Shown: one piece after another, positions 54,049 to 63,859 of the stretch
Layout of the letters: every line of letters begins with the position of its first letter
Numbering within the stretch: the stretch's first letter is position 1
Assembly: GCF_014138285.1 (NCBI RefSeq)
Contig: NZ_JACGXN010000015.1
Span: 1 to 64,000, forward strand
Source of the DNA: Phyllobacterium myrsinacearum
GTDB taxonomy: Bacteria > Pseudomonadota > Alphaproteobacteria > Rhizobiales > Rhizobiaceae
Direction of reading: 5' to 3'
DNA length: 64,000 nucleotides
Notes under the pieces: model-generated
What the model was told of the DNA's origin: nothing
What the model saw: the letters and a program-made list of their open reading frames with translations, nothing else
Databases searched by the model: none
Program-made: the position numbers and the translations under genes

Positions 54049-54073
54049 GGTGAGCTTGTCGAACCACGAACCA
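54049..54073. repeat. REP-like unit
   Basis: GGTGAGCTTGTCGAACCACG followed by AACCA, the same unit as at 28.05 kb, between the convergent methyltransferase and metW genes. Confidence 0.7.
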
Positions 54074-54097
54074 TTTGACTGTGCAGAATAAATGCGT

Positions 54098-54712
54098 TCA
54101 GCGCCGGAGCAGGAATACGGCCTGCTGGCCGAAGAGGTTCCAGAACCCCCAGGGCATATTGAAGCCGATTCTCTGGCCGAACGCATTCAGCGCCACTGCG
54201 GTTTCGACCTGCGCGCCGATTTCCTTCGTCATGTCGACAAAGTCGCTGATGGTGCAGAAATGTATATTGGGCGTATCGTACCAGCTGTAGGGCAGTTCTT
54301 CCGTCACAGGCATGCGGCCGTTGACCAGCAGCGATGCGCGCATGCGCCAATGACCGAAGTTCGGGAATGAGACGATGGCCTTCTCGCCGATGCGCAAGAG
54401 CTCAGTCAGGACATTCTTCGGATTGCGCGTGGCCTGCAACGTCTGTGACAGAATCACATAGTCAAAGCCTGCATCGGGATAATATTTCAGATCGCTGTCC
54501 GCATCGCCCTGAATGACGGACAGGCCGCGCGCCACGGATTCGTTGACGCCTTTTTGCGACAGCTCAACACCGCGTCCATCGACGTTCTTTGTGTTCTGCA
54601 AGAGCTCTAGCAATTCGCCATCGCCACAGCCGACATCAAGCACCCGCGCACCGGGGTTGACCAGCGAGGCGATCACGTCAAAATCAACACGCGGAGTGGT
54701 ATTCACGCTCAT
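54098..54712 (-). CDS. metW: Methionine biosynthesis protein MetW
   Basis: 204 aa. SAM-binding motif [35 protein letters not shown] and [20 protein letters not shown] are MetW hallmarks. It forms a complex with MetX that supports homoserine acetylation or succinylation. Its start overlaps the metX stop (ATGA). Confidence 0.95.
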   Translation of the reverse strand: MSVNTTPRVDFDVIASLVNPGARVLDVGCGDGELLELLQNTKNVDGRGVELSQKGVNESVARGLSVIQGDADSDLKYYPDAGFDYVILSQTLQATRNPKNVLTELLRIGEKAIVSFPNFGHWRMRASLLVNGRMPVTEELPYSWYDTPNIHFCTISDFVDMTKEIGAQVETAVALNAFGQRIGFNMPWGFWNLFGQQAVFLLRR

Positions 54713-55896
54713 GGTTGCAGAAGTCCCCTGGCACGCGCTGCAGAGCGAATGAAGCCGTTTATGGCCGAGAACATTTCCGGCTCGTCCAGTAGGAAGGCGT
54801 CATGACCGCGATCCGTTTCAATTTCGACAAACGATACGGACGCTCCGGCGGCATTCAGGGCATGGGCAACGGTGCGGCTTTCGCTGGTCGGGAACAGCCA
54901 GTCGCTGGTGAAGGAGACAATGCAGAAACGCGTCCTTGAACCGGCAAACGCATCGGCGAGACGCCCCTGATGTTCTGCGGCAAGATCGAAGTAATCCATG
55001 GCGCGGGTCATGTAGAGATACGAATTGGGGTCGAAGCGGTCGACGAACGACATGCCCTGATGGCGGAGATAACTTTCAATCTGGAAATCCGCGTCAAAGC
55101 CGAACGTCACGTTCTGACGATCCTGCAGATTGCGTCCGAACTTGCGGTGCAGGGCGGTTTCCGAGAGATAGGTGATATGCGCGGCCATGCGGGCCACGGA
55201 CAGACCTTTGCGCGGGACGGTGCCTTCTTCCAGATAACGTCCTTCCTTCCACTCAGGGTCCGCCATGACGGCCTGACGGCCCACTTCATGGAAGGCGATG
55301 TTCTGAGAGGAGTGGCGCGCACCTGTGGCAATGGCGACAGCAGCAAAAACCCGGTCTGAATGGCTCGACGCCCATTCCAGCACCTGCATGCCGCCCATGG
55401 AGCCGCCGACGACGGCGAAGAGCTGCTTGATGCCGAAGTGATCGATGAGCATGGCCTGCGCCCGCACCATGTCGGCAATGGTGATGATCGACAGGTCAAG
55501 CGCCCAGGGCTTGCCGGTTTCAGGATTGATCGAAGCCGGACCCGTCGAGCCGAGGCAGCCGCCAAGCACATTGGAACACAGGACAAAGAAGCGATCCGTA
55601 TCGATAGGCTTGCCGGGGCCAACCAGCGTTTCCCACCAGCCATTCTTGCCGGTGACCGGATGCACATTGGCAACATGCTGGTCGCCGGTCAGCGCATGAC
55701 AGATCAGGATGGCGTTGGACTTGTCGGCATTGAGTTCGCCGTAGCTCTGATAAGCGATGCGGAAGGGAGAGAGTGAAACGCCGCTGTCGAGATGCAACGG
55801 CTTATCGACGCCAAAATCCACCACGGGACTATGGGGATTTGTCGCTTCCTGACTTTTCTGGTCGATACCGGCGGATGGTTTGCTGAATTTCGTCAT
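54709..55896 (-). CDS. metX: Homoserine O-acetyltransferase
   Basis: 395 aa. Alpha/beta hydrolase with the nucleophile in [14 protein letters not shown], acid Asp in [10 protein letters not shown] and His in [32 protein letters not shown] is typical of MetX. It activates homoserine for methionine synthesis by direct sulfhydrylation. ATG 55896 is preferred over a TTG at 55911. A sigma70-like promoter is visible about 50 bp upstream. Confidence 0.95.
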   Translation of the reverse strand: MTKFSKPSAGIDQKSQEATNPHSPVVDFGVDKPLHLDSGVSLSPFRIAYQSYGELNADKSNAILICHALTGDQHVANVHPVTGKNGWWETLVGPGKPIDTDRFFVLCSNVLGGCLGSTGPASINPETGKPWALDLSIITIADMVRAQAMLIDHFGIKQLFAVVGGSMGGMQVLEWASSHSDRVFAAVAIATGARHSSQNIAFHEVGRQAVMADPEWKEGRYLEEGTVPRKGLSVARMAAHITYLSETALHRKFGRNLQDRQNVTFGFDADFQIESYLRHQGMSFVDRFDPNSYLYMTRAMDYFDLAAEHQGRLADAFAGSRTRFCIVSFTSDWLFPTSESRTVAHALNAAGASVSFVEIETDRGHDAFLLDEPEMFSAINGFIRSAARARGLLQP

Positions 55897-55925
55897 GTTC
55901 GCGTATTTCAAGCTTTGTGGGCCGT

Positions 55926-55954
55926 AGCTATGGTCGCGCCACCCGCAAAGTCAA
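55926..55954 (-). promoter_or_regulatory. Candidate sigma70 promoter of metX
   Basis: On the minus strand TTGACT, 17 bp, ATAGCT; the -10 box ends 29 bp before the ATG. The resulting leader of about 20 nt is too short for a SAM-II riboswitch. Confidence 0.45.
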
Positions 55955-56088
55955 TGGTTTCTTTGATTTTCAGGGCAGCGTGTCGCAAGTTGGGCTCGAC
56001 ATCGGGCCTATTGGCGGCTATGCCCCGTGGCTTGAGCTATTGCCTGCGATGACCATCGATTTCAACGATGTTACGGATCTTGAGAATC

Positions 56089-57195
56089 ATGACAACGACA
56101 TTGAAAGACACGCGTCCCACTCCAAAACCCGGCGTTCTGGATATTGCCGCCTATGTCCCCGGCAAGGAATCGGCACCCGGTGTGGCCAAGGTCTATAAAC
56201 TCTCATCCAATGAAACGCCTCTGGGCGCGAGCAAGCACGCGACCGATGCCTATCATAATGTATCCGAACGTCTTGAAATCTATCCGGACGGTCAGGCCGC
56301 GCTGCTCAAGCAAGCGATTGCCGACGTTCACGGATTGAATGCAGACAACCTCCTGTGCGGCAACGGCTCGGACGAACTGCTGGGGCTGTTGTGCCAGACC
56401 TATCTCTCGCCCGGCGATGAAGCTGTTTATACCGAACATGGTTTCATGGTGTACAAGATTTACATCATGGCAGCCGGTGCGACGCCAGTCGTGGCCAAGG
56501 AAAAGAATGAGCAGGCGGAAGTCGACGCCATTCTTGCTGCTGTCACGCCGCAGACCAAGATCGTATTTCTGGCCAACCCGAACAACCCAACCGGAACATA
56601 CATTCCCTTCGAGGAGGTGCGCCGCCTGCACGCGGCCCTGCCGAAGAACGTCCTGCTCGTTCTCGATGCGGCCTATGCGGAATATGTGCGCCGTAACGAT
56701 TATGAAGCCGGTGTCGAGCTCGTCTCATCGTTCGAAAATGTCGTGATGACCCGCACCTTCTCGAAGATTCATGGCCTTGCTGCGCTGCGGATCGGCTGGA
56801 TGTTCGCACCCGCGCATGTCATCGACGCGGTCAACCGCATTCGCGGACCGTTCAACCTGAACTCCGCCGCCATCGCGGCGGGCGCTGCGGCGATTCGTGA
56901 CCGTGCGCATGTCGACAAGGCTGTGGCCTTCAACGACACATGGCTGCCATGGCTGACAGAACAGCTGTCGGCGCTGGGTCTGCGCGTTACACCATCCGTC
57001 GGCAATTTCCTGCTCGTCCACTTTCCTCACGATGCGGCGAAGTCGGCCGAAAAGGCAGACTCCTATCTGACCAGCAAGGGCTATATTTTGCGCCGCGTTA
57101 CGGGCTACGGATTCCCGAACGCGTTGCGCCTTACCATTGGATCCGAGGAAGCCAATCGCGGCGTAGTCGCTGCACTCTCCGAATTCTTGAAGTAA
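56089..57195 (+). CDS. hisC: Histidinol-phosphate aminotransferase
   Basis: 368 aa, class II aminotransferase. [28 protein letters not shown], the PLP lysine in [17 protein letters not shown], and [11 protein letters not shown]. In this group HisC-type enzymes also transaminate aromatic acids, fitting the tyrC neighbour 3 bp downstream. ATG 56089 is chosen over 56068 by the usual MTTTLKD start. Confidence 0.93.
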   Translation: MTTTLKDTRPTPKPGVLDIAAYVPGKESAPGVAKVYKLSSNETPLGASKHATDAYHNVSERLEIYPDGQAALLKQAIADVHGLNADNLLCGNGSDELLGLLCQTYLSPGDEAVYTEHGFMVYKIYIMAAGATPVVAKEKNEQAEVDAILAAVTPQTKIVFLANPNNPTGTYIPFEEVRRLHAALPKNVLLVLDAAYAEYVRRNDYEAGVELVSSFENVVMTRTFSKIHGLAALRIGWMFAPAHVIDAVNRIRGPFNLNSAAIAAGAAAIRDRAHVDKAVAFNDTWLPWLTEQLSALGLRVTPSVGNFLLVHFPHDAAKSAEKADSYLTSKGYILRRVTGYGFPNALRLTIGSEEANRGVVAALSEFLK

Positions 57196-57198
57196 AAA

Positions 57199-58131
57199 AT
57201 GTCTAAGATCCATTTCGATACAATTGCACTGATCGGTATAGGCCTGATCGGTTCTTCGCTGGCACGCGTCATCAAACGCGAAGGTCTGGCGGATCACATC
57301 GTCATCTCGACCCGCAGTGAAAGCACGCTGAAGCGTGCCGAAGCGCTGGGTCTTGGCGACAGCTATGTTCTTGACAGTGCAGAAGCGGTCAGGAATGCCG
57401 ATCTGGTCATCATCTCCGTGCCTGTCGGCTCGTCCGGTGACGTTGCCAGACATATTGCCGGATCGCTGAAAGCAGGCGCCATCGTCACCGACGTCGGTTC
57501 AACCAAAGGATCGGTTATCGCCCAGATGCAGCCGGAACTGCCCGTTCATGTGCATTTCATTCCGGGCCACCCGCTGGCCGGTACGGAATATTCCGGACCC
57601 GATGCAGGCTTTGCCGAGCTCTTTGCCAACCGCTGGTGTATCCTGACGCCGCTTGAAGGCACCGATCCCGTTGCCCTCGATCGGCTAACGAAATTCTGGG
57701 AGGCTTGCGGCTCGCGGCTCGATACCATGGATCCGCTGCACCACGACCGGGTGCTGGCCATTGTCTCGCACCTTCCGCATATCATCGCCTACAACATTGT
57801 CGGTACGGCGAGCGATCTGGAAGAAGTGACCAATTCGGAAGTGATCAAATATTCCGCCTCCGGTTTTCGCGATTTCACCCGCCTTGCCGCGTCTGATCCA
57901 ACCATGTGGCGTGACGTCTGCCTGCACAACAAGGACGCGATCCTTGAAATGCTGGCGCGGTTCTCCGAGGATCTGGCTTCGTTGCAGCGGTCAATCCGCT
58001 GGGGCGATGGCGATGCGCTGTTTGACCTTTTCACCCGCACCCGTGCCGTCCGGCGCGGGATTATCGATGCGGGTCAGGAAGTGGATGCGCCCGATTTCGG
58101 CCGGCAAAAGGCGGGCGCCAAGAGTTCCTGA
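57199..58131 (+). CDS. tyrC: Prephenate/arogenate dehydrogenase
   Basis: 310 aa. N-terminal NAD(P) motif IALIGIGLIGSSLARVIKRE, DVGSTKGSV, FIPGHPLAGTEYSGPDAGF and HDRVLAIVSHLPHIIAYNIV are typical of the TyrA/TyrC family. It oxidises prephenate or arogenate toward tyrosine. No ACT or chorismate-mutase domain. Co-transcribed with hisC. Confidence 0.94.
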   Translation: MSKIHFDTIALIGIGLIGSSLARVIKREGLADHIVISTRSESTLKRAEALGLGDSYVLDSAEAVRNADLVIISVPVGSSGDVARHIAGSLKAGAIVTDVGSTKGSVIAQMQPELPVHVHFIPGHPLAGTEYSGPDAGFAELFANRWCILTPLEGTDPVALDRLTKFWEACGSRLDTMDPLHHDRVLAIVSHLPHIIAYNIVGTASDLEEVTNSEVIKYSASGFRDFTRLAASDPTMWRDVCLHNKDAILEMLARFSEDLASLQRSIRWGDGDALFDLFTRTRAVRRGIIDAGQEVDAPDFGRQKAGAKSS

Positions 58132-58176
58132 TAAAACTGCAATGGCTGCACCATATCGTTGCAACCTGATCTGCCC

Positions 58177-59196
58177 TTATAGGGACGGCAGGCGGCCGAT
58201 GCTGATGAAGCCGACCGACATCTTCCCGTTCTTGACGGTAACGGGGAGGGTCGGCGCACCGCTTGCATCCTTCGGTACGAAGGCCATGGCCTGTACCACA
58301 GATGAGATGATCTTGTTCTGACCGGGGAAAATGCTCTTTACCGTAGTGGCGACGCTTTCGGGATTGCGCATCGTTATCTTGAAGTCGCCGCTGATGCGGC
58401 CGTCATCGGCCACAGAAAATGGTCCAGAAATAGCTACGCCGCTGCCATCGGGCAGGGCGAGGTCAACCCGGCGCAGAATGCCGCTCTGCCCGCGCAGAAC
58501 GCTCAGATCCCGTTCCGTTTTGCCGATGAGAGCAAAGCCGTTTGCCAGCTGGATATCGGCCGCGCCTGTCAGTTCCGGCAAGGGTTTGTCGTAGATGGTG
58601 TTATCGGCGACCTTCAGATTGTTGAACGAAAGTGCGATATCCATCGCAGGCTCAATGGCGCGGAAATGCAGCTGCCCATCTTTCAGGGTCGCGAGCGGTG
58701 TAGCGGCACCAGAGGGGTTGTGCTGATTGATGACAACATTACTGCCCTCAAGCGAGAGGCGGCGCGGAATGGGCTTGTCGAGCCGGACGCTCGATTTGAG
58801 ATTATCCCAATTGAGGTCAAGCGGCATCATGCCCGGCACATTGACTGCGGCAGGTCCGTCCACTTCGCTGACAATATGGAATGGGGCATAGATCTGCGCC
58901 GCCGAACGGAAGGCACCCGTACTGACCGAAACATTCTTGGCCTGATCCACCCATGACACGCTGGAGCAGTTGAGGCCAAGACGGAAGGGATAGCCGCGTG
59001 CCGTTGCGTTGTCGCAAGCGGCATTGATGCCCTTGGCCTGCAGACCGGCAATGTTGGTGGCGACGCGCGTTTCCAGCACATTGGCGAGATAATACCACCC
59101 GCCGGTATAGAGCAGGCCGATGATGACAATACCGACCGCCAGGAAACGGATACGCCTTCCGGCGTTGTAGCTTTTGTCGGCAGTGCTTGACGTCAT
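58177..59196 (-). CDS. DUF2125 membrane-anchored periplasmic protein
   Basis: 339 aa. One N-terminal helix (FLAVGIVIIGLLYTGGWYYL) and a beta-rich periplasmic domain with CDNATARGYPFRLGLNCSSV, the DUF2125 signature; its two Cys may form a disulfide. Function unknown. Convergent with tyrC and divergent from the chaC-like gene. Confidence 0.9.
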   Translation of the reverse strand: MTSSTADKSYNAGRRIRFLAVGIVIIGLLYTGGWYYLANVLETRVATNIAGLQAKGINAACDNATARGYPFRLGLNCSSVSWVDQAKNVSVSTGAFRSAAQIYAPFHIVSEVDGPAAVNVPGMMPLDLNWDNLKSSVRLDKPIPRRLSLEGSNVVINQHNPSGAATPLATLKDGQLHFRAIEPAMDIALSFNNLKVADNTIYDKPLPELTGAADIQLANGFALIGKTERDLSVLRGQSGILRRVDLALPDGSGVAISGPFSVADDGRISGDFKITMRNPESVATTVKSIFPGQNKIISSVVQAMAFVPKDASGAPTLPVTVKNGKMSVGFISIGRLPSL

Positions 59197-59260
59197 GGTC
59201 CGGGTCTCGCTATCGGTCAGTGAAGGAACTTCGAAATGAAGTACAGCTATCAGGACGGAT

Positions 59261-59788
59261 ATGGGCGATTTTTGGGTCTTTGGCTATGGTTCTCTGATGT
59301 GGAAGCCCGGCTTTGCACATGTTGAAACGATGCATGCGCGTCTTCATGGCTACCGGCGGGCGCTGTGCGTGCATTCCTATGTGCACCGCGGAACACCGGA
59401 GCGGCCCGGTCTGGTGCTTGGCCTCGATCATGGCGGTTCGTGTCTTGGTCTTGCCTTTCGGGTTCCGGGCGAACTCGAAGACGAAGTGGTGACTTATCTG
59501 CGCGAACGGGAACTCGTCACGAATGTCTATCTGGAGAAGCGGCTGGCGCTTCGCCTCAGCGATGGCCGCAAGGTTGAGGCGCTGACTTACGTGGTTGACC
59601 GCAAGCACGTGCAATATGCCGGAGCGCTGACCGTGGAACAAGCCGCGGCGACCGTGCGCGGCTCCATAGGCCAATCCGGACGCAATGAGGACTACGTGCA
59701 CAATACGCTTGAACATATGCGCAAGATGAACATTCGCGACCACTGGTTCGAAACACTGGTCGCCGCCATCGACCGCAATCCGGTCTAG
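59261..59788 (+). CDS. chaC: ChaC-like gamma-glutamylcyclotransferase
   Basis: 175 aa. VFGYGSLMWKPGF is the substrate-binding YGSL motif, and GELEDEVVTYLRERE contains the catalytic Glu. The enzyme cuts glutathione to 5-oxoproline and Cys-Gly in the cytosol. ATG 59261 directly precedes the conserved motif. Confidence 0.92.
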   Translation: MGDFWVFGYGSLMWKPGFAHVETMHARLHGYRRALCVHSYVHRGTPERPGLVLGLDHGGSCLGLAFRVPGELEDEVVTYLRERELVTNVYLEKRLALRLSDGRKVEALTYVVDRKHVQYAGALTVEQAAATVRGSIGQSGRNEDYVHNTLEHMRKMNIRDHWFETLVAAIDRNPV

Positions 59789-59828
59789 CGATCAGGCGGT
59801 AATTTCATAAATGGGAACGGCGCAGGCT

Positions 59829-59856
59829 GCAGCTTGTCGAAGGGCGAACCACGCAT
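59829..59856. repeat. REP-like unit
   Basis: GCAGCTTGTCGAAGGGCGAA then CCACGCAT; its reverse complement matches the unit at 27896 closely. Lies between the convergent chaC-like and plsC-like genes. Confidence 0.65.
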
Positions 59857-59883
59857 AATAGGGGTTTGCAGACCTCGGAAATC

Positions 59884-60684
59884 TCAGATCATCACGCCCA
59901 GTTCTTTCAGCCGCTGAATCGCCGTCGGCGGCAGGGGTGGCGGATTTTTTGAGCGGGCCGCTTCAATAAGCAGTTCATCGCAGGCGGCCTCCGTCACGTC
60001 CTGCAGCTTTTTCAGGAATGTTTCCGCATCGAGACCCGGCTGGATCGGCGGGAGAATGCGGCAGCGGATCGTGCCGGGATAGCGGCGGAACTTGCGGCGC
60101 GGCCAATACAGGCCTGCAACGTGGGCGATGGGCAATACAGGCACACCCAATTCGCTGTAGATGTGGGCGACGCCATATTTGTAGGCGGGTGGTGCACCGG
60201 GTGCCGTGCGCGTACCTTCGGGATAGATCATCAGCTGTCGTCCCTGGGAAACCGCTTCGCGCGCTCCCCGGATCGCTGTCTTCATGGCGACTGAGCGCTT
60301 GCCCCGGTCAATCGGCACCATCTTCATCTTGAGGATGTACCAGCCGAAGAGGGGTATCCACATCAGCTCGCGCTTGAGAATATAGACGGGATCCGCGATC
60401 TGCGGCAGGAACGCATAGGCATCCCAGAACGATTGATGTTTCGGCGCGCAGATGTACGGACCATCGGGAATATTCTCGATACCCTCGATCACATGATCAG
60501 TGCCAGCCAGAACTTTCTGCAACCAATGGTTGGACCTCGCCCAATTTTTCGGAACGCTCCAGGCATTCTTGCGGGCGCTGAGGAAATAATAGGGCGTGAA
60601 GATGATCATCTGAATGATCAGGTTGAGATAGAAGGCTATATTGAAAACGATTGATCGGATGATCGTCATGGGGGTCCCGGTCAT
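59884..60684 (-). CDS. plsC: 1-acyl-sn-glycerol-3-phosphate acyltransferase
   Basis: 266 aa. N-terminal membrane helix (IVFNIAFYLNLIIQMIIF), catalytic H-x4-D in PKHQSFWDAY and the phosphate-binding PEGTRT. It makes phosphatidic acid from lysophosphatidic acid at the inner membrane. A second ATG at 60669 is also possible. Whether it is the main PlsC or a paralogue cannot be told. Confidence 0.9.
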   Translation of the reverse strand: MTGTPMTIIRSIVFNIAFYLNLIIQMIIFTPYYFLSARKNAWSVPKNWARSNHWLQKVLAGTDHVIEGIENIPDGPYICAPKHQSFWDAYAFLPQIADPVYILKRELMWIPLFGWYILKMKMVPIDRGKRSVAMKTAIRGAREAVSQGRQLMIYPEGTRTAPGAPPAYKYGVAHIYSELGVPVLPIAHVAGLYWPRRKFRRYPGTIRCRILPPIQPGLDAETFLKKLQDVTEAACDELLIEAARSKNPPPLPPTAIQRLKELGVMI

Positions 60685-60737
60685 GGCGGTTGGCTAGGCC
60701 TTGGTTATACCAAGTTGACGGCGCCGTGAACTCCCTA

Positions 60738-61466
60738 TCAGGACCTCTTCACCCATCGGACCATGGTTTCCGTTACGGCAGACAGACTATCGGGAAGAGC
60801 CGAGCGTATGACCGCGCCCAGATATTTCACGTATTCGACGACGAGCACGCGCACGACCTGGCCGCGGGCCAGCCAGTCGCCATTGCGCAAATCGCTGTTG
60901 ACGATAGGGTAGGGGACGAATTCGATGTCCTGCGAGGCACGTCTGAGTTCAACCAGAGTTCGCGGCATGTGGTAATTATTGGTTACGACGATGACCCTGG
61001 TGTAATGATTGGCTTTGGCCCATTTGATGCTTTCGGATGCGTTGCCGATGGTGTCGAGTGCAGAGCGGTCAATGTCGACGCAGCACTCAAACAGGGTGGC
61101 ATCGCCGCGCGTCACCCGCTGCAACTCGCCGCGTTTGGTCGAGGGATGGACTCCGCTGATGAAAAGCCGCTCGCCGCGCTTGTTTTTCAGGAGATCAAGG
61201 GCCCCTTCAATCCGGGAATAGCCGCCGGTGAGGACAATGATGCCGTCGGCTGGCTCAACCAGATCAGGTGTCTGCATTGTGCTGACGTGATCGCTGAAAA
61301 CGATGAAGCCACCGAGGAACAGACCGAGCGCCAGAACGCCGAGCAGAAAGAAGGGACGTGCAACCCGCTTGCGCAGGGCAGATACAAGCCCGCGGGCACG
61401 GCCTTCATCGCCTGCCGGAGGTTGGTTGCTGCTGTCGTTCGCGCCGTCCATTTTCGGGTCACGCAT
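60738..61466 (-). CDS. YdcF/SanA-like DUF218 membrane protein
   Basis: 242 aa. N-terminal helix (FFLLGVLALGLFLGGFIVFS), then DUF218: ADGIIVLTGGYSRIEGALDL, ERLFISGVHPST, NASESIKWAKANHYTRVIVV and TNNYHMPRTLVELRR. SanA-like proteins are linked to envelope integrity. It precedes plsC by 53 bp on the same strand and lies between ftsX and plsC. Confidence 0.87.
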   Translation of the reverse strand: MRDPKMDGANDSSNQPPAGDEGRARGLVSALRKRVARPFFLLGVLALGLFLGGFIVFSDHVSTMQTPDLVEPADGIIVLTGGYSRIEGALDLLKNKRGERLFISGVHPSTKRGELQRVTRGDATLFECCVDIDRSALDTIGNASESIKWAKANHYTRVIVVTNNYHMPRTLVELRRASQDIEFVPYPIVNSDLRNGDWLARGQVVRVLVVEYVKYLGAVIRSALPDSLSAVTETMVRWVKRS

Positions 61467-61553
61467 TGCCTTGTTCGAGGGTCATACCGGGAGCTTATAG
61501 GCCTTGCCGGCAAATCTCCCCTAAATTCCATATCGACAAATTGATTCGAATGC

Positions 61554-62552
61554 TCAGGTATCGTGACTTTCGCCCGTGCGTCCGTCTACCCGGCGTAAAT
61601 GCGCTATGACTGTCATTCGTGTTGTAATCATGGTCAAAACACTGACTGCGAGTATGATAAGGACGACGCCGGAGTAGCCGCCTGATCCGATGGAAAAATT
61701 ACCGAACAGAGCTGTGGCCTGATCGGCTTCGGGCGTTGCCAGATTCCGCGACGACCACCAGCCGATGATCAGGAAGATCAGAATGGCCAGTGCCCCGCCG
61801 CACAATGCACCTTTCAGGGCAGTCCAGAAAAAATGCCGTTCGAATTGCCGGGCAACGAATTTCTGTTCCGCGCCGATAAAATGCAGCACTTCGATGATGT
61901 GACCATTACCTGCCATGGCGCCGCGCGTGGCAAAAATAACGGTCAGCACCGTGGCGGCAATGACCAGTCCCAGGACGGCCATGCCGATCAGCACCGTGGA
62001 GCGGGCCATGGAGACAAGCCGGTCAACCCAGTTGCGGTGATCATCGAAACTCGCGCCCGGGACATTTTTGACGAGTTCGCTGCGCAGCGTGGCGAAATCC
62101 GGCGGTGATGCTTCGTCCAGTGTAACGACCACCAGTCTTGGAACCGGCAGTTCATCAATGTTGAGGCCTGTGCCAAGCCACGGCTCCAGCAGCCGGGCCG
62201 TCGCTGCGCGATCAATGACGCGGGTTGATTTGACGCCGGCAAAGCCTTCCGCCAGCTTGCTGGCCTGTGCCAGCAGTTTCTCCATGTCCTGCCCTTCGAC
62301 GGGGCGTATCTGAATGGTGGCTTCAGTCGATATCTGGCTTTGCCATGTGGCAGCGGTTGACTGAACGAGGCTGACCGCGCCGATGGTGAGGCAGGCGAGG
62401 AACGTCATGATGGCGATGACGATCATCAGCGCGTGCCCGACGACGTTGCCGGCGGGCACAATCGGCGCCTGCCCGTTCTTGCCGCGCACAAGCTGTACGG
62501 CCCGGTCTTTCAGATCCAGGGCCAGTTCCCGGAGACGGGCGGCATCAATCAT
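61554..62552 (-). CDS. ftsX: Cell division protein FtsX
   Basis: 332 aa with four predicted membrane helices and the extracellular loop between helices 1 and 2 (about 75-190). MIVIAIMTFLACLTIGAVSL is helix 1, and the GAEQKFVARQFERHFFWTALKG segment leads to helix 3. It transmits FtsE ATPase motion to periplasmic amidase control. Overlaps ftsE by 8 bp. Confidence 0.92.
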   Translation of the reverse strand: MIDAARLRELALDLKDRAVQLVRGKNGQAPIVPAGNVVGHALMIVIAIMTFLACLTIGAVSLVQSTAATWQSQISTEATIQIRPVEGQDMEKLLAQASKLAEGFAGVKSTRVIDRAATARLLEPWLGTGLNIDELPVPRLVVVTLDEASPPDFATLRSELVKNVPGASFDDHRNWVDRLVSMARSTVLIGMAVLGLVIAATVLTVIFATRGAMAGNGHIIEVLHFIGAEQKFVARQFERHFFWTALKGALCGGALAILIFLIIGWWSSRNLATPEADQATALFGNFSIGSGGYSGVVLIILAVSVLTMITTRMTVIAHLRRVDGRTGESHDT

Positions 62553-63204
62553 AGATGTCGAGCCTCCCCTGATCCAGAATCATGCGACGGGCATTGACCT
62601 GGTCCATAAGGGTGAGATCGTGGGTCGCAATGACTACAGCCGTTCCTGAACGGTTGAGTTCGCCGAACAGGCGCAGCAAGCGCCGGGCAAGGGGCGGGTC
62701 GACGTTGCCGGTCGGTTCGTCCGCCAGCAGAATTTCCGGTTGATCGATCAGCGCCCGTGCAATGGCCGCACGCTGTTTTTCACCACCGGAAAGGACCGGC
62801 GGCAACACGTGCATACGCTCCCCCAGCCCCACCCAGTGCAACAGTTCTTCCACCTCGGCACGGTACGTCGCCTCCTCCTTGCCGCGCACGCGCAGCGGCA
62901 GGGCGACATTCTGGTAGGTTGTCATGTGATCAAGCAGGCGGAAGTCCTGAAACACCACACCGATACGGCGGCGCAACAAAGGCATTTCCTTGGATGAAAT
63001 CGTGGCAATATCCTTGCCGAAAACAGTGATGAGGCCGCGCGTCGGCTTTAGTGTCATGAACAGCAGACGCAGCAGCGAGGTCTTGCCCGCGCCCGAAGGG
63101 CCAGTCAAAAACTGGAACGAACGGGGTGAAATATGGAGGCTGACATCACGCAGAACCTCCGGGCCCATCCCGTATCGCAAACCGACATTCTCAAAACGAA
63201 TCAA
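62545..63204 (-). CDS. ftsE: Cell division ATP-binding protein FtsE
   Basis: 219 aa ABC ATPase: Walker A TGPSGAGKTSLLRLL, signature LSGGEKQRAAIARAL, Walker B EILLADEPTGNVD, switch His in VIATHDLTLM. Partner of FtsX at the septum. It starts 166 bp from the small membrane-protein gene on the other strand. Confidence 0.95.
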   Translation of the reverse strand: MIRFENVGLRYGMGPEVLRDVSLHISPRSFQFLTGPSGAGKTSLLRLLFMTLKPTRGLITVFGKDIATISSKEMPLLRRRIGVVFQDFRLLDHMTTYQNVALPLRVRGKEEATYRAEVEELLHWVGLGERMHVLPPVLSGGEKQRAAIARALIDQPEILLADEPTGNVDPPLARRLLRLFGELNRSGTAVVIATHDLTLMDQVNARRMILDQGRLDIYD

Positions 63205-63370
63205 GCTGACTTTCCAAGTTTCTTGTCCACGCGTGTTTTATTCAGCGCGGACGGATTTGACCACCCATCAATCGCCGCGCCGTTCGTCGAAACATTAATT
63301 ATTGAGCGGTAGGCTCTAATAATGATTCGGAGGAACATGACTGCAACATGGCAGAGCGGTTCGAAAACGC

Positions 63371-63769
63371 GTGATTGCACGGTTTAAATCCATGAGAGGC
63401 GAAACTCTTTCGCATATCGTACCCACGCTGCACTTTGACAAAGGCGGAGTGGAGGACGCGGTGTACGAATCCGTGTATCGCCAACCACTGCAAGGAGCAA
63501 ACACCGTCAGACCCTCACAAACCCGGCCCGTGCCACTTTCAAGCCTACCGGATACTACCCCGATAACAATTCTACGAAAGTCGCAACCAGCACAGGCCCG
63601 CATGCCCGGCTTTGCCTATTGGCTTCTTCTCCTGCTGGTTGCCGCGTCGACTTTCTGGATATGTGGCGGGCATGTGCTCTTCAGTCAGGATCACGGCGCC
63701 CGACCGTACGCCGCCGGAATCAATATACTCGCGCCTTCCCGGGCGAACGGTCCCGTGACAGGACGCTGA
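63371..63769 (+). CDS. Small membrane protein divergent from ftsE
   Basis: 132 aa from a GTG, with ATG 63392 as the alternative. A polar N-terminal half and one hydrophobic helix at about 80-97 (AYWLLLLLVAASTFWICGG). No domain recognised. The start is uncertain because neither option has a clear ribosome site. It precedes hpt on the same strand by 90 bp. Confidence 0.55.
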   Translation: MIARFKSMRGETLSHIVPTLHFDKGGVEDAVYESVYRQPLQGANTVRPSQTRPVPLSSLPDTTPITILRKSQPAQARMPGFAYWLLLLLVAASTFWICGGHVLFSQDHGARPYAAGINILAPSRANGPVTGR

Positions 63770-63859
63770 TTTCCCGTTCCAGGACAGCTGAGCTTTTGCT
63801 TTTGTGGCTCATATCGGGCTATAGGGGGCCTCATCTATGGGAAAATCAGGAAAAGTTGC

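Noticed and set aside
55897-56088. SAM-II riboswitch upstream of metX
   Set aside because: Expected in some alphaproteobacteria, but neither conserved pseudoknot strand is visible, and the likely promoter leaves only about 20 nt of leader.
58132-58176. Terminator between tyrC and DUF2125
   Set aside because: Only a 4-bp stem could be formed, with no T-run.
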